33,597 nt of DNA from Gallibacterium salpingitidis (GTDB taxonomy: Bacteria; Pseudomonadota; Gammaproteobacteria; Enterobacterales; Pasteurellaceae), in NCBI RefSeq assembly GCF_001678495.1, contig NZ_JTJL01000042.1, positions 1 through 33,597 of the forward strand. Reading direction: 5' to 3'. Numbering within the stretch: position 1 is the first letter of the stretch; each line of letters starts with the position of its first letter. The translations under genes were made by a program, and so were the position numbers. Under the pieces are notes generated by a model. It was not told the origin of the DNA, ran no database searches, and saw nothing but the letters and a program-made list of their open reading frames with translations. Below are positions 7,846-16,461 of the stretch, one piece after another.

Positions 7846-8430
7846 TTACACCCCCTTACCTGATTTTTGAGACAGAATAGATCTAGACTTTTCTGCTTGA
7901 GCATCTGATGGTTTACCTATTGCTACCTTTCCAGTATTGGCTTTAGTTTGCCCTGCTTTACCTTTCGCTGCAGGAGAGGCTTTTTCAGGCGGGATCTCTT
8001 CTGTTCGCAAGGTAACTTTATTAATTTTACGCAATTCAGCAGTAATATTCAGTCGATCCCCGTCCTCGTTATTGCGTTCAATGGAAAGGCTTTCAATCGC
8101 AAAATCAGTATAGACATCAAGCCCTGTCACAATCGTGACCAATTCACGTTTTGCATGTAGCTCTCGCAACGTCTCTTTTGCTGCAATGAGCTTGTATTTG
8201 CCTAGCCCAATATTAAATAGGGTTCCAGCTCCTGTAATCACACCAGTTAAACTCAATTTCTCGCTTTCTTGGGTAATATGGTCTGAAATCACTGTGCCAT
8301 CTTCAACAGGATATTCTGTTATTTGGCTATTTAACGTCGTACTTTCTGTAAGAAGTGCATCAAGTTCTAGTACGCCAATGGTGGTACGTTTGCCTACTAA
8401 TGCCGAAAATAAAAGGTTTACTATGCTCAT
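7846..8430 (-). CDS. Dit-like tail/baseplate protein
   Basis: About 194 residues starting MSIVNLLFSALVGKRTTIG at the ATG at 8430; a GTG at 8475 gives a longer but less likely frame. The N-terminal 130 residues (LELDALLTESTTLNSQITEYPVEDG, SDHITQESEKLSLTGVI) match the Dit-like phage tail domain, which connects tube to baseplate. Residues about 145-194 are low-complexity, rich in Lys, Ala and Ser, and probably disordered. It follows the tape measure gene directly, as in related tails, but the next baseplate gene is displaced by the cargo island. Confidence 0.75.
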   Translation of the reverse strand: MSIVNLLFSALVGKRTTIGVLELDALLTESTTLNSQITEYPVEDGTVISDHITQESEKLSLTGVITGAGTLFNIGLGKYKLIAAKETLRELHAKRELVTIVTGLDVYTDFAIESLSIERNNEDGDRLNITAELRKINKVTLRTEEIPPEKASPAAKGKAGQTKANTGKVAIGKPSDAQAEKSRSILSQKSGKGV

Positions 8431-8535
8431 AATAATTGATAACTCAATTTCGATTGATATGCCAATGGGTGACACTCGTATTATTAAAATTTAATATCGC
8501 ACTGGATAAAGGAACAGCCAAAACTGACTGCTCCT

Positions 8536-10944
8536 TTATCCTGCGTATTCAATACGTCCTACACCAAACTGCACAGGCATATTGCGGCTTAATTTACCTG
8601 AAACCGCATTAGCCACCCCTGTCGGGTTAGTTGTTCCCTGAATATTGAAGTTATTGGTTTGATTGATATTCGACTGCATATTGCCACCGTACTTAGTATA
8701 AGTCGGGATATTGCTAGTCGGTTGCACATAACTACTGGTCGGCGTTGTTAATGCTTCACCAGTGACATTTATCTCTGCTTTAGCACCGTCAGAAAACAGT
8801 TTTTTGATCCAGCTAGGAATAAGCGAATCAAACCAGCCTACGACAGTATTAATGGTTTGTTGCCACGCATTTTTGAACGTGTCGGTAACCTCTGTCCATT
8901 TATCGACTGTGGTCGTCTTCACGCTTTCCCAAATCTCACTGGCTTTATTTTTAATACTTTCCCACATTTCATTTGCTGAAGTAGTAATATTCGTCCAAAT
9001 CTCACTGGCTTTTGTTGAAATACTTTCCCAAACCTCAATCGCAATCCGTTTTACATCATCCCAGTAGATAATCAGTAGGGCAATTAAGCCAATAATTGCA
9101 GTAATTGCTAATAAAATTGGGTTACTGATAACAGCCATTAGCATTGCTCTAGCAAAAATAAAAATACCTTTCACCATTGTAGCAATCAATCCGCCAAAAA
9201 TTCGCCCAAATTTAATAGCACCTTTCCCCATAAATAGGAATGCTTGTCCTACTTTGACTATTCCAGCACAAACCTTACCAAACCCAGTTAATAATGCAAA
9301 AAATCCATTAGTCATCACCCACTGAAATGCCTTAAAAATCATAATTCCAGAGCGAGAAAAGAACTTAAATCGTTTTTGTAGCCAAATAAATGGAGCTGCA
9401 ATACCTTTTATCATTTTAATAAATGGATTGACAATAAACATCACGCCTTTGAATCCACTTTTAACTAAATTAAATAACCAAGTAAAAGGAGTAAACAAAG
9501 ACCAGATAATTGAAGCAATGCCACCAAACACCATCAATGCAATAGAATAAAACGGTAAAAATTTCAGGCTTAAATCACCCACTGCCTCACCAGCAAAACC
9601 AAAAGCGCCAGCAAAATCACCTTTAATCAATAGCTTCACAGCTCGGCTAATATTTAGCAAGAACTTTACGATACCGCTTAAGCCGTCAATAATGTACTGC
9701 AATGTTACTGTTGCAAACGCTTTCCAGTCATCAAGGCTAAAATCAAAATCGATAATCGTGCCAAATTCAGCGACAATTTCTTTGATATTTAACCAAAGCA
9801 AGCGAGCTATATCACCAATAACGGCGAATTTTGCAGCCCATTCATCAAAACGCCCAACAAGACTGCCTGTTAGTGATACACCACCTTGCGACCAGACATA
9901 AATATCCTCTAAAATTAAGCCTATGCCAGCCAATGCTGCGCTCATCGCTAGAAACGGTGCTGCTGCTCTCGCTCCATTGATGACGATCTGCTTTAAGGTA
10001 ACATTGGTTGCTTTTAACATTGGCAGCAGTTTTGCCCCAATCGCGGCAGTAGCTAAAATCCCAACTAATCTGGTATTTTTAACCACCCATTCCGCCGTAT
10101 AATAAAAAGTTTCGCCGAGTTTTGCGGCTTTATTGACTAAATCATTAATGATTTGCCCTGCTTTGTTTTTCAGAATTGTCATGCCTCGCCCAAAGGTTTT
10201 TGGCATTTGATTAAATTCTTGTTGAATTTTTTCTGCCTGCTTTAATAGCCCTTGCGCGAGTTCTTTTGAAGTGAGCTTACCCTCTTTCCCTAAATCTTTA
10301 AGTTGACCGACTGGTACGCCAAAACTGTCTGCAATGGCTTGTGCCAGTCTAGGGGCTTGCTCAATGATGGAATTAAGCTCGTCACCTCGTAACGCTCCCG
10401 CTCCTAACGCTTGCCCTAATTGCATTAACGCTGCCTCTTGCGAAGCCTGATCGCCGCCGCCAATCGTCATCGTTTGCCCGATAATTTCGGTTAAATTAAG
10501 ACTGTCATCAAGATTTAAACCTAAATCGCCTGCATTACGATTGACCTTAGAAAACAGATCCGCACTGGCTAAATAATCCTGCCCTGAACGTTGGGAAATC
10601 GCTAAAATTTCATTTAGGGCGTGCTTGTGTTCTTCAACGGATTTTGTTGCTAGTTTTACTCGGCTATCTACAGAAGCCCAATCATCGGCAATCTTGATAA
10701 TATTGCCCCCAGCAATCATCGCAAAATAACCACTCACTACATTACGCAAAGATAAGAGATTATTTTTTGCAGTCGCAAAACCCTCCCCCATTGACTTAAC
10801 TTCACTATTTGCCCCTTTTAAAGCGCTACGTAACTTGCCACGGATATTGTTAGCTGCTGTTTGTGTTTGCGTGATATAGCCTTTTAACTTGCTATTATCA
10901 ACTTTATACTTCAATACAGTAACCAACTCACGAATAACGTTCAT
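8536..10944 (-). CDS. Tape measure protein
   Basis: An 802-residue protein. Residues about 60-260 match the phage tape-measure domain (ASVDSRVKLATKSVEEHKHALNEI, RNAGDLGLNLDDSLNLTEIIGQ, LGAGALRGDELNSIIEQAPRLA, KEGKLTSKELAQGLLKQAE). Several hydrophobic segments lie in the middle (about residues 290-350, 455-640), as expected for a protein that is ejected into the membrane. Near residues 628-694 seven tryptophans are spaced exactly 11 residues apart. The length would set a tail of roughly 120 nm at 1.5 Å per residue (family rule, not measured). The start codon overlaps the stop of the frameshifted chaperone extension (ATGA). Confidence 0.92.
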   Translation of the reverse strand: MNVIRELVTVLKYKVDNSKLKGYITQTQTAANNIRGKLRSALKGANSEVKSMGEGFATAKNNLLSLRNVVSGYFAMIAGGNIIKIADDWASVDSRVKLATKSVEEHKHALNEILAISQRSGQDYLASADLFSKVNRNAGDLGLNLDDSLNLTEIIGQTMTIGGGDQASQEAALMQLGQALGAGALRGDELNSIIEQAPRLAQAIADSFGVPVGQLKDLGKEGKLTSKELAQGLLKQAEKIQQEFNQMPKTFGRGMTILKNKAGQIINDLVNKAAKLGETFYYTAEWVVKNTRLVGILATAAIGAKLLPMLKATNVTLKQIVINGARAAAPFLAMSAALAGIGLILEDIYVWSQGGVSLTGSLVGRFDEWAAKFAVIGDIARLLWLNIKEIVAEFGTIIDFDFSLDDWKAFATVTLQYIIDGLSGIVKFLLNISRAVKLLIKGDFAGAFGFAGEAVGDLSLKFLPFYSIALMVFGGIASIIWSLFTPFTWLFNLVKSGFKGVMFIVNPFIKMIKGIAAPFIWLQKRFKFFSRSGIMIFKAFQWVMTNGFFALLTGFGKVCAGIVKVGQAFLFMGKGAIKFGRIFGGLIATMVKGIFIFARAMLMAVISNPILLAITAIIGLIALLIIYWDDVKRIAIEVWESISTKASEIWTNITTSANEMWESIKNKASEIWESVKTTTVDKWTEVTDTFKNAWQQTINTVVGWFDSLIPSWIKKLFSDGAKAEINVTGEALTTPTSSYVQPTSNIPTYTKYGGNMQSNINQTNNFNIQGTTNPTGVANAVSGKLSRNMPVQFGVGRIEYAG

Positions 10945-11189
10945 CGGTTCTTCTCCATTTGTTTCGCTTCCATTGCTTCCACAGCATCAAGCAAGCGGTT
11001 AATTTTTAACAACTCGCCCATGTCAGTCATTCCTGGCGTATTCAGTTCTGTTAGGGTAATTTTGCCCAACAAAAAAGGGCGCCAAGCTAACATCTCGCTT
11101 AATGCCCTTTCACTGTATTTCCCGACAATTAGGCTTTCTTCAGATACTCTTGCACCGACCCAAGACGGGCAAGATATTTCGTAAAAAAA
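10941..11189 (-). CDS. Frameshift extension of the tail assembly chaperone (predicted -1)
   Basis: The minus-strand -1 frame is open from the T7 run at 11189-11183 to a TGA at 10943-10941. It encodes YEISCPSWVGARVSEESL, then SEMLAWRPFLLGK, TELNTPGMTDMGELLKINRLL and MEAKQMEKNR. The segment MLAWRPFLLGKITL resembles small DUF6889-type proteins found at this place. A separate start at the ATG of MLAWRP (50 residues) is the alternative. It ends overlapping the tape measure start, the same arrangement as the lambda G/GT pair. Confidence 0.65.
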   Translation of the reverse strand, partial: FFYEISCPSWVGARVSEESLIVGKYSERALSEMLAWRPFLLGKITLTELNTPGMTDMGELLKINRLLDAVEAMEAKQMEKNR

Positions 11190-11614
11190 GGCTCAAAATT
11201 CAACCGTAAAATAAAAATCACTAACTCAATAATTTCAGAAAAGTCATCAAAGACCAAATCGAAATCATTTTTGTGTAATTTCTTATCTATGCCGTTGTTG
11301 AAATCATCGCGCTGTACGGTAACTAATTCAGGTTTAATTAGCATATCGGCCAATTTAAGCAGCTCCACACCACTTAGCTGGCTACTTAATTGCTGTAAAC
11401 CCTCAGTGAAGTTGACCGCACTTTGCTTAGCCATTTCAGCTAACTGTTCTGGGGTAGCATTTTTCGGTGTTTCTCCCTCTGCAATGCCAATAATTTTTGC
11501 TAATGCTGGCACTAACGACTTCTGTAAATCACCAAAGATACGCAACTGCTCCATTGCGGAAAATTTTTGCACAAAAAATGTGCTTGCTCCAATTTGAACA
11601 TCTTGTCTTGCCAT
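11129..11614 (-). CDS. Tail assembly chaperone
   Basis: A 161-residue protein between the tube and tape measure genes, starting MARQDVQIGAS with a TAATG overlap on the tube gene. ATFFVQKFSAMEQLRIFGDLQK and the acidic C-terminal half (DFDLVFDDFSEIIELVIFILRLNF) are typical of the TAC family of myovirus chaperones. It is thought to coat the tape measure during tail assembly and to be absent from the virion. The last 22 codons overlap the -1 frame used for the predicted longer product. Confidence 0.8.
   Translation of the reverse strand: MARQDVQIGASTFFVQKFSAMEQLRIFGDLQKSLVPALAKIIGIAEGETPKNATPEQLAEMAKQSAVNFTEGLQQLSSQLSGVELLKLADMLIKPELVTVQRDDFNNGIDKKLHKNDFDLVFDDFSEIIELVIFILRLNFEPFFTKYLARLGSVQEYLKKA
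11183..11189 (-). promoter_or_regulatory. Slippery heptamer for -1 frameshifting
   Basis: On the minus strand CCT TTT TTT ACG in the chaperone frame contains T-TTT-TTT, the X-XXY-YYZ pattern that allows two tRNAs to slip back one base. The -1 frame stays open for 79 codons afterwards, ending at the tape measure start. Chaperone genes of most dsDNA tailed phages use such a shift at this place. Confidence 0.65.
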
Positions 11615-12042
11615 TAGTCATTGCCTCCTACAAATAACGCACCGTCTGCGGTCTCAATCACCCACTCACGGCTGCCTACCTCTTTACCAAGTTCTAACTT
11701 AGCCGATTTAGTGATCCACGCAGTACTTGCAGCAAAAAGTGATCGCCCACGTAAATCTTTTACCGCTACGGGGAAGGTGACATTTTTGCTCACTTTATCT
11801 GCCGCATATAATGCGCTTAACACATCATTGGTATTACTGGTTTGTAATAAGGTTAATGTGATTTTTTTGCGTGGATCGGCACTGGTAGAACGTGCGACCT
11901 CGCCATCCGCTCCCGCGACAGAAGTAACGCCATCTGAAACCTCCTCGATATCAATAAATGTCCCATCTGCAAAACCTGTTACGATCGCCGCACCAATGAC
12001 AATACTGACTTCATCAGGGGCATAAGTTGCTAACGCTGCCAT
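11614..12042 (-). CDS. Tail tube protein, DUF3277 family
   Basis: A 142-residue protein (MAALATYAPDEVSIVIGAAIV...) of the DUF3277 family. The segments ADGTFIDIEEVSDGVTSVAG and RSTSADPRKKITLTLLQTSNTND are characteristic. It forms the inner tube through which DNA passes. It sits after the DUF3383 sheath gene, the invariable partner. A strong intrinsic terminator lies in its 58-bp upstream gap, followed by AGGAGA, so this highly needed gene begins just behind a stable hairpin. Confidence 0.88.
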   Translation of the reverse strand: MAALATYAPDEVSIVIGAAIVTGFADGTFIDIEEVSDGVTSVAGADGEVARSTSADPRKKITLTLLQTSNTNDVLSALYAADKVSKNVTFPVAVKDLRGRSLFAASTAWITKSAKLELGKEVGSREWVIETADGALFVGGND

Positions 12043-12055
12043 AAAATTCTCCTAT

Positions 12056-12082
12056 AAAAAAAAGACCGCTCTTTTGCGGTCT
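12056..12082 (-). terminator. Internal terminator between sheath and tube genes
   Basis: On the minus strand AGACCGC pairs with GCGGTCT over a 6-nt loop and runs into eight T residues. It should stop unmodified RNA polymerase between two essential tail genes, so either antitermination carries polymerase through, or the hairpin serves as an RNA stability or processing element. Confidence 0.8.
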
Positions 12083-12100
12083 ATCTGTTCGTTAAATAAA

Positions 12101-13174
12101 TTATAGGCTATACGCCAAATTGCCTTTAATTTCGACTAAATGGATTGCCCCTGCTAAACGAGCGGTAAACTTCACATCTTGTAAAATCCGTTTGGCTTTG
12201 TTGTTATTTGAAATACTAGACGCTCTTGGTAGACTGATGATGTAACTCGGGATTTCCTTGTTATCCTCGTCAAGCTCGACTGGGGCGATACCACCGCGAG
12301 CCACGCCCAAATCTAATGCTTGACGAATTGCTGCCCCAATAAGTTCAATCCCTTTATCGGTATAAGGTACTTTACCATACGCATTGATTAACACTGAAGT
12401 GACATTGATTTGCACTTCTTGCACTAGCCAATCTCTAAAGCGAATAATATCAATCCATTCACCAGCAGCCACTTTACCGCCTTGTGTTACAGCAAAACTG
12501 CCGTTGAATTTCTCAAATGTGGTAGCGTTTTTCTTCGCACACGCAATATATTCCCCTTCGCTAATCGGAGAGTAGGAAACGCCAGCTAGTTTTTTCAAGT
12601 TCCAGGTTTCAGCACCAGGATAAAAAGTAAAGGCATAACTCATTAAGGCAATTTCAGGGTATTCCTCATCAGCTTTATGGGAATACATCACCGCACTGCG
12701 ATAATATTGTTTTTCATTCAGTTTGCTTGCAATATCACTTTGATCAGATGATTGTAAGAGATTTTCGTCATTACTTGCCGTGACAAATAGCTTGCCGTTT
12801 GCTTCTGCCCAAGCTGCCGCTAATAAAACATCTTCAACATCACGAGATGCAAACGCTAGCCCATACCAATCGTTATTTTCTTTTGCAATGGCTGCAAGGG
12901 CATCTGTTACTGTTTCATCCGATCCTTTACGACCAATAAAGACTTGTGCAATATGAGAAGGTTGTGAAAATGCAGTGGCGACCGCAATATAAAGTGGGTT
13001 GGTCGATTGTAGCCCCAAATCTAGTAATTCATTCGGATCGGTGACAACTAATAAACGTGCCGAATTTTTTAATGTATGCTCGCCTAAAATTAACATATCA
13101 CTAAATGATTTGCCTGCGATTGCTGTTGTGTTTAGGTCAATTGTGACATTAACCAAACGATCAATTTTTGCCAT
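12101..13174 (-). CDS. Tail sheath protein, DUF3383 family
   Basis: A 357-residue protein of the DUF3383 sheath family: IDLNTTAIAGKSFSDMLILG at the N-terminus, AFSQPSHIAQVFIGRK, FTFYPGAETWNLKKLAGVSY, and the C-terminal KRILQDVKFTARLAGAIHLVEIKGNL, which is diagnostic. It forms the contractile outer cylinder of the tail. Overlaps the preceding neck gene by 14 bp and has its own AGGAG ribosome site. It is the main evidence that the phage is a myovirus. Confidence 0.92.
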   Translation of the reverse strand: MAKIDRLVNVTIDLNTTAIAGKSFSDMLILGEHTLKNSARLLVVTDPNELLDLGLQSTNPLYIAVATAFSQPSHIAQVFIGRKGSDETVTDALAAIAKENNDWYGLAFASRDVEDVLLAAAWAEANGKLFVTASNDENLLQSSDQSDIASKLNEKQYYRSAVMYSHKADEEYPEIALMSYAFTFYPGAETWNLKKLAGVSYSPISEGEYIACAKKNATTFEKFNGSFAVTQGGKVAAGEWIDIIRFRDWLVQEVQINVTSVLINAYGKVPYTDKGIELIGAAIRQALDLGVARGGIAPVELDEDNKEIPSYIISLPRASSISNNNKAKRILQDVKFTARLAGAIHLVEIKGNLAYSL

Positions 13175-13670
13175 TATGGGTTACTCCTATTTGAGTCGTG
13201 TCAGAAAGTTCGCCGACTTGGCTTGTTACTTCCACTTGTTCGATAATTGAAATCATATCGTCAATCGCTACTGCATAGCGGATCTCAATTTCCACCATCG
13301 CACGATCTTGATATTCTTGTTGTTCATTGAGGTAAGCTAAATGCGTGATCCGTCCAATCCGAATCAATGCAACGCCTTGCTCTGCCCATTTGTCTTGAAA
13401 ATAAGAGGTGCTTAATTTCATACAAACCGCTCGTAAGGTATTTAGGCTGTTTTCGCCAAAATAATTCAGCTCAAGCACGGCATCAACGTGGGTTTTAATC
13501 TGTTGCTCGCCTTGTGTGTTTACGGTTGAATAATGCAAATGTTCAGGCGTTTGCTCAAACTTCAAGTCGTACGTAAAAAAAGGCTTTTCAGGCTCACACC
13601 CATTTTCATAAGCGCGAATAAATGGGCGACTAGAAAGATCACAAAGTAAATCATAGAGTTTATCTAACAT
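13161..13670 (-). CDS. Neck/tail terminator protein (LIC_12616-like)
   Basis: A 169-residue protein positioned between head-closure genes and the sheath. The pattern LYDLLCDLSSRPFIRAYENGCEPEKPFFTYDL and the central QIKTHVDAVLELNYFGENSLNTLR resemble the family annotated as phage neck terminator protein, gp12-like. It would cap the tail at the head side. Start supported by AGGTGA 6-8 nt upstream; adjacent to the upstream gene with no gap. Confidence 0.7.
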   Translation of the reverse strand: MLDKLYDLLCDLSSRPFIRAYENGCEPEKPFFTYDLKFEQTPEHLHYSTVNTQGEQQIKTHVDAVLELNYFGENSLNTLRAVCMKLSTSYFQDKWAEQGVALIRIGRITHLAYLNEQQEYQDRAMVEIEIRYAVAIDDMISIIEQVEVTSQVGELSDTTQIGVTHNGKN

Positions 13671-14030
13671 TTATTTCACCTTTTGTGCAAAATAACGGTA
13701 ATGTTCAATAACGCTAGAATGGTAGCTTGATCGTGCAATCACTTCATATCGGCTACCCTCAAATAACACGATAGTGCCGTTATGGTTATTTTCACCTGCA
13801 ACATCTAATTGCTGTTCTGTGTAAATCTTAATCGCACTGACAATATGCCGTCCTTGCATCATTACTACAAGTCGATCCATCTCTTTCAGACTAACGGGTT
13901 GAATAGATGCGATAAGTTCTTGTTCCACTTCTTCGCCATCTACCCACTTACCTTTGAGATAATACCCCTCTGTTTTCGTTAATAATGAATAAGTTTGACG
14001 AAAAGAAGATTGAAAAGGTAAATGTTGCAT
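13671..14030 (-). CDS. Head-tail connector (stopper-like) protein
   Basis: A 119-residue protein with no catalytic motif. Its size, predicted beta-rich character (YYLKGKWVDGEEVEQELIASIQPV, GTIVLFEGSRYEVIARSSY) and place between the gpG-like neck protein and the tail terminator fit a head-completion or stopper protein. The segment EGYYLKGKWVDGE is often seen in such small connector proteins. Overlaps its upstream neighbour by one base. Confidence 0.6.
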   Translation of the reverse strand: MQHLPFQSSFRQTYSLLTKTEGYYLKGKWVDGEEVEQELIASIQPVSLKEMDRLVVMMQGRHIVSAIKIYTEQQLDVAGENNHNGTIVLFEGSRYEVIARSSYHSSVIEHYRYFAQKVK

Positions 14031-14491
14031 TACACCTCCACCTGATAACGAATTGAATTAACAAGTTGTGAGGTATCAATTAACGGCTTTGAGCTTTTCT
14101 TGCGTTTTTTTGTCGCTTTAGAATTTTCTTTCCAAGGATAATGCCGTAAAGTGTATTTTTGCTTATTTTCATACCATAGCCCTAACCTCGCTAATTCAAG
14201 TTTAATATCGCTTCCATTAGCAACATTCAGAACAACTCGCTGCAAATATTTCTCAACTAATCCTTGATTATCGGCAAAACATTGGCGAATGAAAGGACGG
14301 GGAGGGATTTTATCTGTACCAAACTCATTCCAAATTGCAATGTCTGCAACATAAACCCCGCTTTCTTTGTGTTTTCCTGCATCAGATTGAATGCCAATTT
14401 TTACACTGGCATTTGCCATCTTTTGCATTAACGCTAACTCTTTTTCTAAGCCTTTGTTATTGATTTTAACTTCCACATCCACCATAAGCAT
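14030..14491 (-). CDS. Virion morphogenesis/neck protein, gp10-like
   Basis: A 153-residue protein with the typical core of small neck proteins: KIGIQSDAG, VADIAIWNEFGTDKIPPRPFIRQ, then LGLWYENKQKYTLRHYPWKENS and a C-terminal PLIDTSQLVNSIRYQV. These motifs (NEFGT...PPRPF and IDTGxLxxSI) are shared by HK97 gp10-like and P2 virion morphogenesis proteins. Overlaps the DUF4054 gene by 26 bp. It joins head to tail. Confidence 0.8.
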   Translation of the reverse strand: MLMVDVEVKINNKGLEKELALMQKMANASVKIGIQSDAGKHKESGVYVADIAIWNEFGTDKIPPRPFIRQCFADNQGLVEKYLQRVVLNVANGSDIKLELARLGLWYENKQKYTLRHYPWKENSKATKKRKKSSKPLIDTSQLVNSIRYQVEV

Positions 14492-14828
14492 TGCCCACCG
14501 TGATTGCCCCTAACTGCTTGCATAAGTCGTTTAGTTGATTAAATTTTGCTAAAAAGCGTGCTGCATTACCGCCGGTATCGCTATTAGAAAAATATTCACG
14601 CTCTAAATCGCCCTCACGCTCACGGCGTAATCCTGCAAGGTTTACCTCACTTTCTAGCGATTGTGCTAACAGATAAGCGGCATACCACGCCACAGCCTCC
14701 ATTTGTTTCTCCTCTGGCAAACATTGTGGACGATACCCCTCGGCAAGACTTAACGCTAACGCAACTTGCTCATTGTCCATTTTTTGACTCATCGGATAAA
14801 AAAAGGTAAGTAACGTGGCTGCACTCAT
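14466..14828 (-). CDS. Head-tail connector, DUF4054 family
   Basis: A 120-residue protein in which ALSLAEGYRPQCLPEEKQMEAVAWYAAYLLAQ and REREGDLEREYFSNSDTGG match DUF4054, a helical adaptor that docks on the portal. The start has AGGAG. It follows a 63-residue small protein by 3 bp and overlaps the next neck gene by 26 bp, so the neck genes are tightly coupled. Confidence 0.78.
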   Translation of the reverse strand: MSAATLLTFFYPMSQKMDNEQVALALSLAEGYRPQCLPEEKQMEAVAWYAAYLLAQSLESEVNLAGLRREREGDLEREYFSNSDTGGNAARFLAKFNQLNDLCKQLGAITVGNAYGGCGS

Positions 14829-14831
14829 AGG

Positions 14832-15023
14832 CTACTCCTGTTTTTTGTCTTCCTGTTTTGGGTCTTTTTTAGGATCATTTTCCACTTTCACTTGAATTAA
14901 TACGCCACGTTTAAGCAGACTTTTTAAACCAACCGTATTTTCTGCCAGCTCAACAGTTTGATTTGGGGCGATAAATTCTCCGCCTACACGTAGTAAGCGA
15001 GGTTCAACATTACGTACTAACAT
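14832..15023 (-). CDS. Small phage protein downstream of the capsid gene
   Basis: A 63-residue protein (MLVRNVEPRLLRVGGEFIAPNQTVEL...) with GGAGG before its start. It lies 2 bp after the major capsid gene, where many phages carry a similar small protein of unknown function. The N-terminal 45 residues look like a compact beta domain. The last 15 are a charged Lys/Asp/Glu tail. A role in head completion is inferred only from position. Confidence 0.65.
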   Translation of the reverse strand: MLVRNVEPRLLRVGGEFIAPNQTVELAENTVGLKSLLKRGVLIQVKVENDPKKDPKQEDKKQE

Positions 15024-15025
15024 CG

Positions 15026-15973
15026 CTACACCTCCGCTTTTGTGGCTGATAATGGGTAACGCAAGAACACACCACCAATGCGTGCTACGCAGTTAACCAC
15101 CAATTCAAGGTTGCGTTCTTGTGCAGGTAACTGAGTGAAATCTTGTGGCACTTCCAAATTGAGGTTGTCCGCATTTTTCTCATAGCAAATCGCAAGATTT
15201 TTATTGCCTGTGCCTGCTTTTTCTAACTCCCACAAACCTTGAATGATCAAATTAGGGTGTTTTCGTTTGAAGAAAGTCAATACATCGACTTTATCCGCCG
15301 TGTTCATATACTTACTGGATAAGGTTTGGTAATCGCTTAATGCCAGTAATAAGTGGGTCGGTTGATGCACGCCTTTAGATTGCAGCACCACGGTATCGTG
15401 CAGATTATCTAAATCCGCTAAAATAGCTTCGGCATTTGCTGTTTTCCAACCTCCCGTAATAGTGGTTTCGCCTAAATTAGGGTGGTTGATAAAGCCATTT
15501 AAGCCAAATTCTGTATCACCCAATAATGCAATTTGGTTCATTTTGACTTCTACCGCACGGCGAGCCGCACGTGCCTTGGTAGAAGGGAGATATGTTTGGT
15601 TAGCAGCTGCAGCTTTTAACTCTTGTAAGTTATAGCCATAAGAGGCGCCAATGCCTTTTACTTTTACTGCACGCTCTGTCATTGCAACATCCGCACGTGG
15701 TAAATCATCTGCATAATTAGCAATCACTTTCGCCATTCCAACTGCATCAAAAATCCGTTCGGTAACAGTTTCCGCCCACTCAGGTGCTTCAGAGGAAATC
15801 GGCACAAGGCTTAAACCATTCATTGCTGGCAATTTTTCCTCATAAATGCGGTTGCGCACTATTTCTAATTGACGCGCGGTAAATAAACCCGCATCTTGAT
15901 TAAATACCCCTGCGGCATTTAAGCATTTATTGATTTCATTTAACTCAATCGAATCTTGATGAAAATCTGTCAT
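15026..15973 (-). CDS. Major capsid protein, DUF2184-type
   Basis: A 315-residue protein matching the DUF2184/encapsulin-like capsid family: GLSLVPISSEAPEWAETVTER, GIGASYGYNLQELKAAA, ARAARRAVEVKMNQIALLGD, GLNGFINHPN and the C-terminal LVVNCVARIGGVFLRYP. It forms the HK97-fold shell. Ribosome site AAGGAAAAA. It lies right behind a terminator hairpin (15987-16014), like the tube gene, and after the cement and protease/scaffold genes in the usual order. Confidence 0.9.
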   Translation of the reverse strand: MTDFHQDSIELNEINKCLNAAGVFNQDAGLFTARQLEIVRNRIYEEKLPAMNGLSLVPISSEAPEWAETVTERIFDAVGMAKVIANYADDLPRADVAMTERAVKVKGIGASYGYNLQELKAAAANQTYLPSTKARAARRAVEVKMNQIALLGDTEFGLNGFINHPNLGETTITGGWKTANAEAILADLDNLHDTVVLQSKGVHQPTHLLLALSDYQTLSSKYMNTADKVDVLTFFKRKHPNLIIQGLWELEKAGTGNKNLAICYEKNADNLNLEVPQDFTQLPAQERNLELVVNCVARIGGVFLRYPLSATKAEV

Positions 15974-15986
15974 AATTTTTCCTTAT

Positions 15987-16014
15987 AAAAAAGCCCCCTC
16001 AATAATGAGGAGGC
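15987..16014 (-). terminator. Internal terminator between cement and capsid genes
   Basis: On the minus strand AGCC-CCTC type arms (16014-16006 with 16000-15992, one mismatch) form a hairpin followed by six T residues, 14 bp before the capsid start codon. As with the hairpin before the tube gene, it precedes one of the most abundant virion proteins. Confidence 0.75.
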
Positions 16015-16032
16015 TAGAATTAAACATTACAC

Positions 16033-16452
16033 TTAAGCTAACTCAACTAATGCGAGTTTGCCATATTGGCCACAATCAATTACATCGGTTTTTAATACTG
16101 CATTAGGAAACTCTGTGCCGTTTTGTGTTAATTTTCCTGTTGCAGGGTCAAATTTCACTACACTGCCTGCAGTCAGGGTTTCACCGTCTTTAACAACACA
16201 CCACGCCACACCTTGACGCAAGACTGACACCGCATCAAATTGCGCATATTCCCCCACAACAGCATGAGAATGTAAAGCAATCCCCACAGGCACCGTTCCG
16301 CCTAATTTAACTTGGTTGATTTTTGTGCCTTGCGTAACAATGACGCCAAAAGGCACCGCACTTTCAGCCGCAAAAGATTCCACTAAATCATAACGACTAT
16401 CGCCTTTCATACCTGCAAAAGCTTTTTGTTGAAATGGATCGTAAACTGACAT
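16033..16452 (-). CDS. Capsid cement/decoration protein
   Basis: A 139-residue beta-rich protein (SVYDPFQQKAFAGMKGDSRYD...) between the protease/scaffold and capsid genes. GVIVTQGTKINQVKLGG, VPVGIALHSHAV and GVAWCVVKDGETLTAGSVVKFD are typical of structural cement proteins that hold capsomers together. A GTG lies one codon upstream, but the ATG at 16452 sits 6 nt from AGGAG. Confidence 0.75.
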   Translation of the reverse strand: MSVYDPFQQKAFAGMKGDSRYDLVESFAAESAVPFGVIVTQGTKINQVKLGGTVPVGIALHSHAVVGEYAQFDAVSVLRQGVAWCVVKDGETLTAGSVVKFDPATGKLTQNGTEFPNAVLKTDVIDCGQYGKLALVELA

Positions 16453-16461
16453 CACTTTCTC

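Noticed and set aside
11621..12025. Plus-strand open frame opposite the tube gene
   Set aside because: No ribosome site, low-quality composition, and full overlap with the well-supported DUF3277 tube gene.
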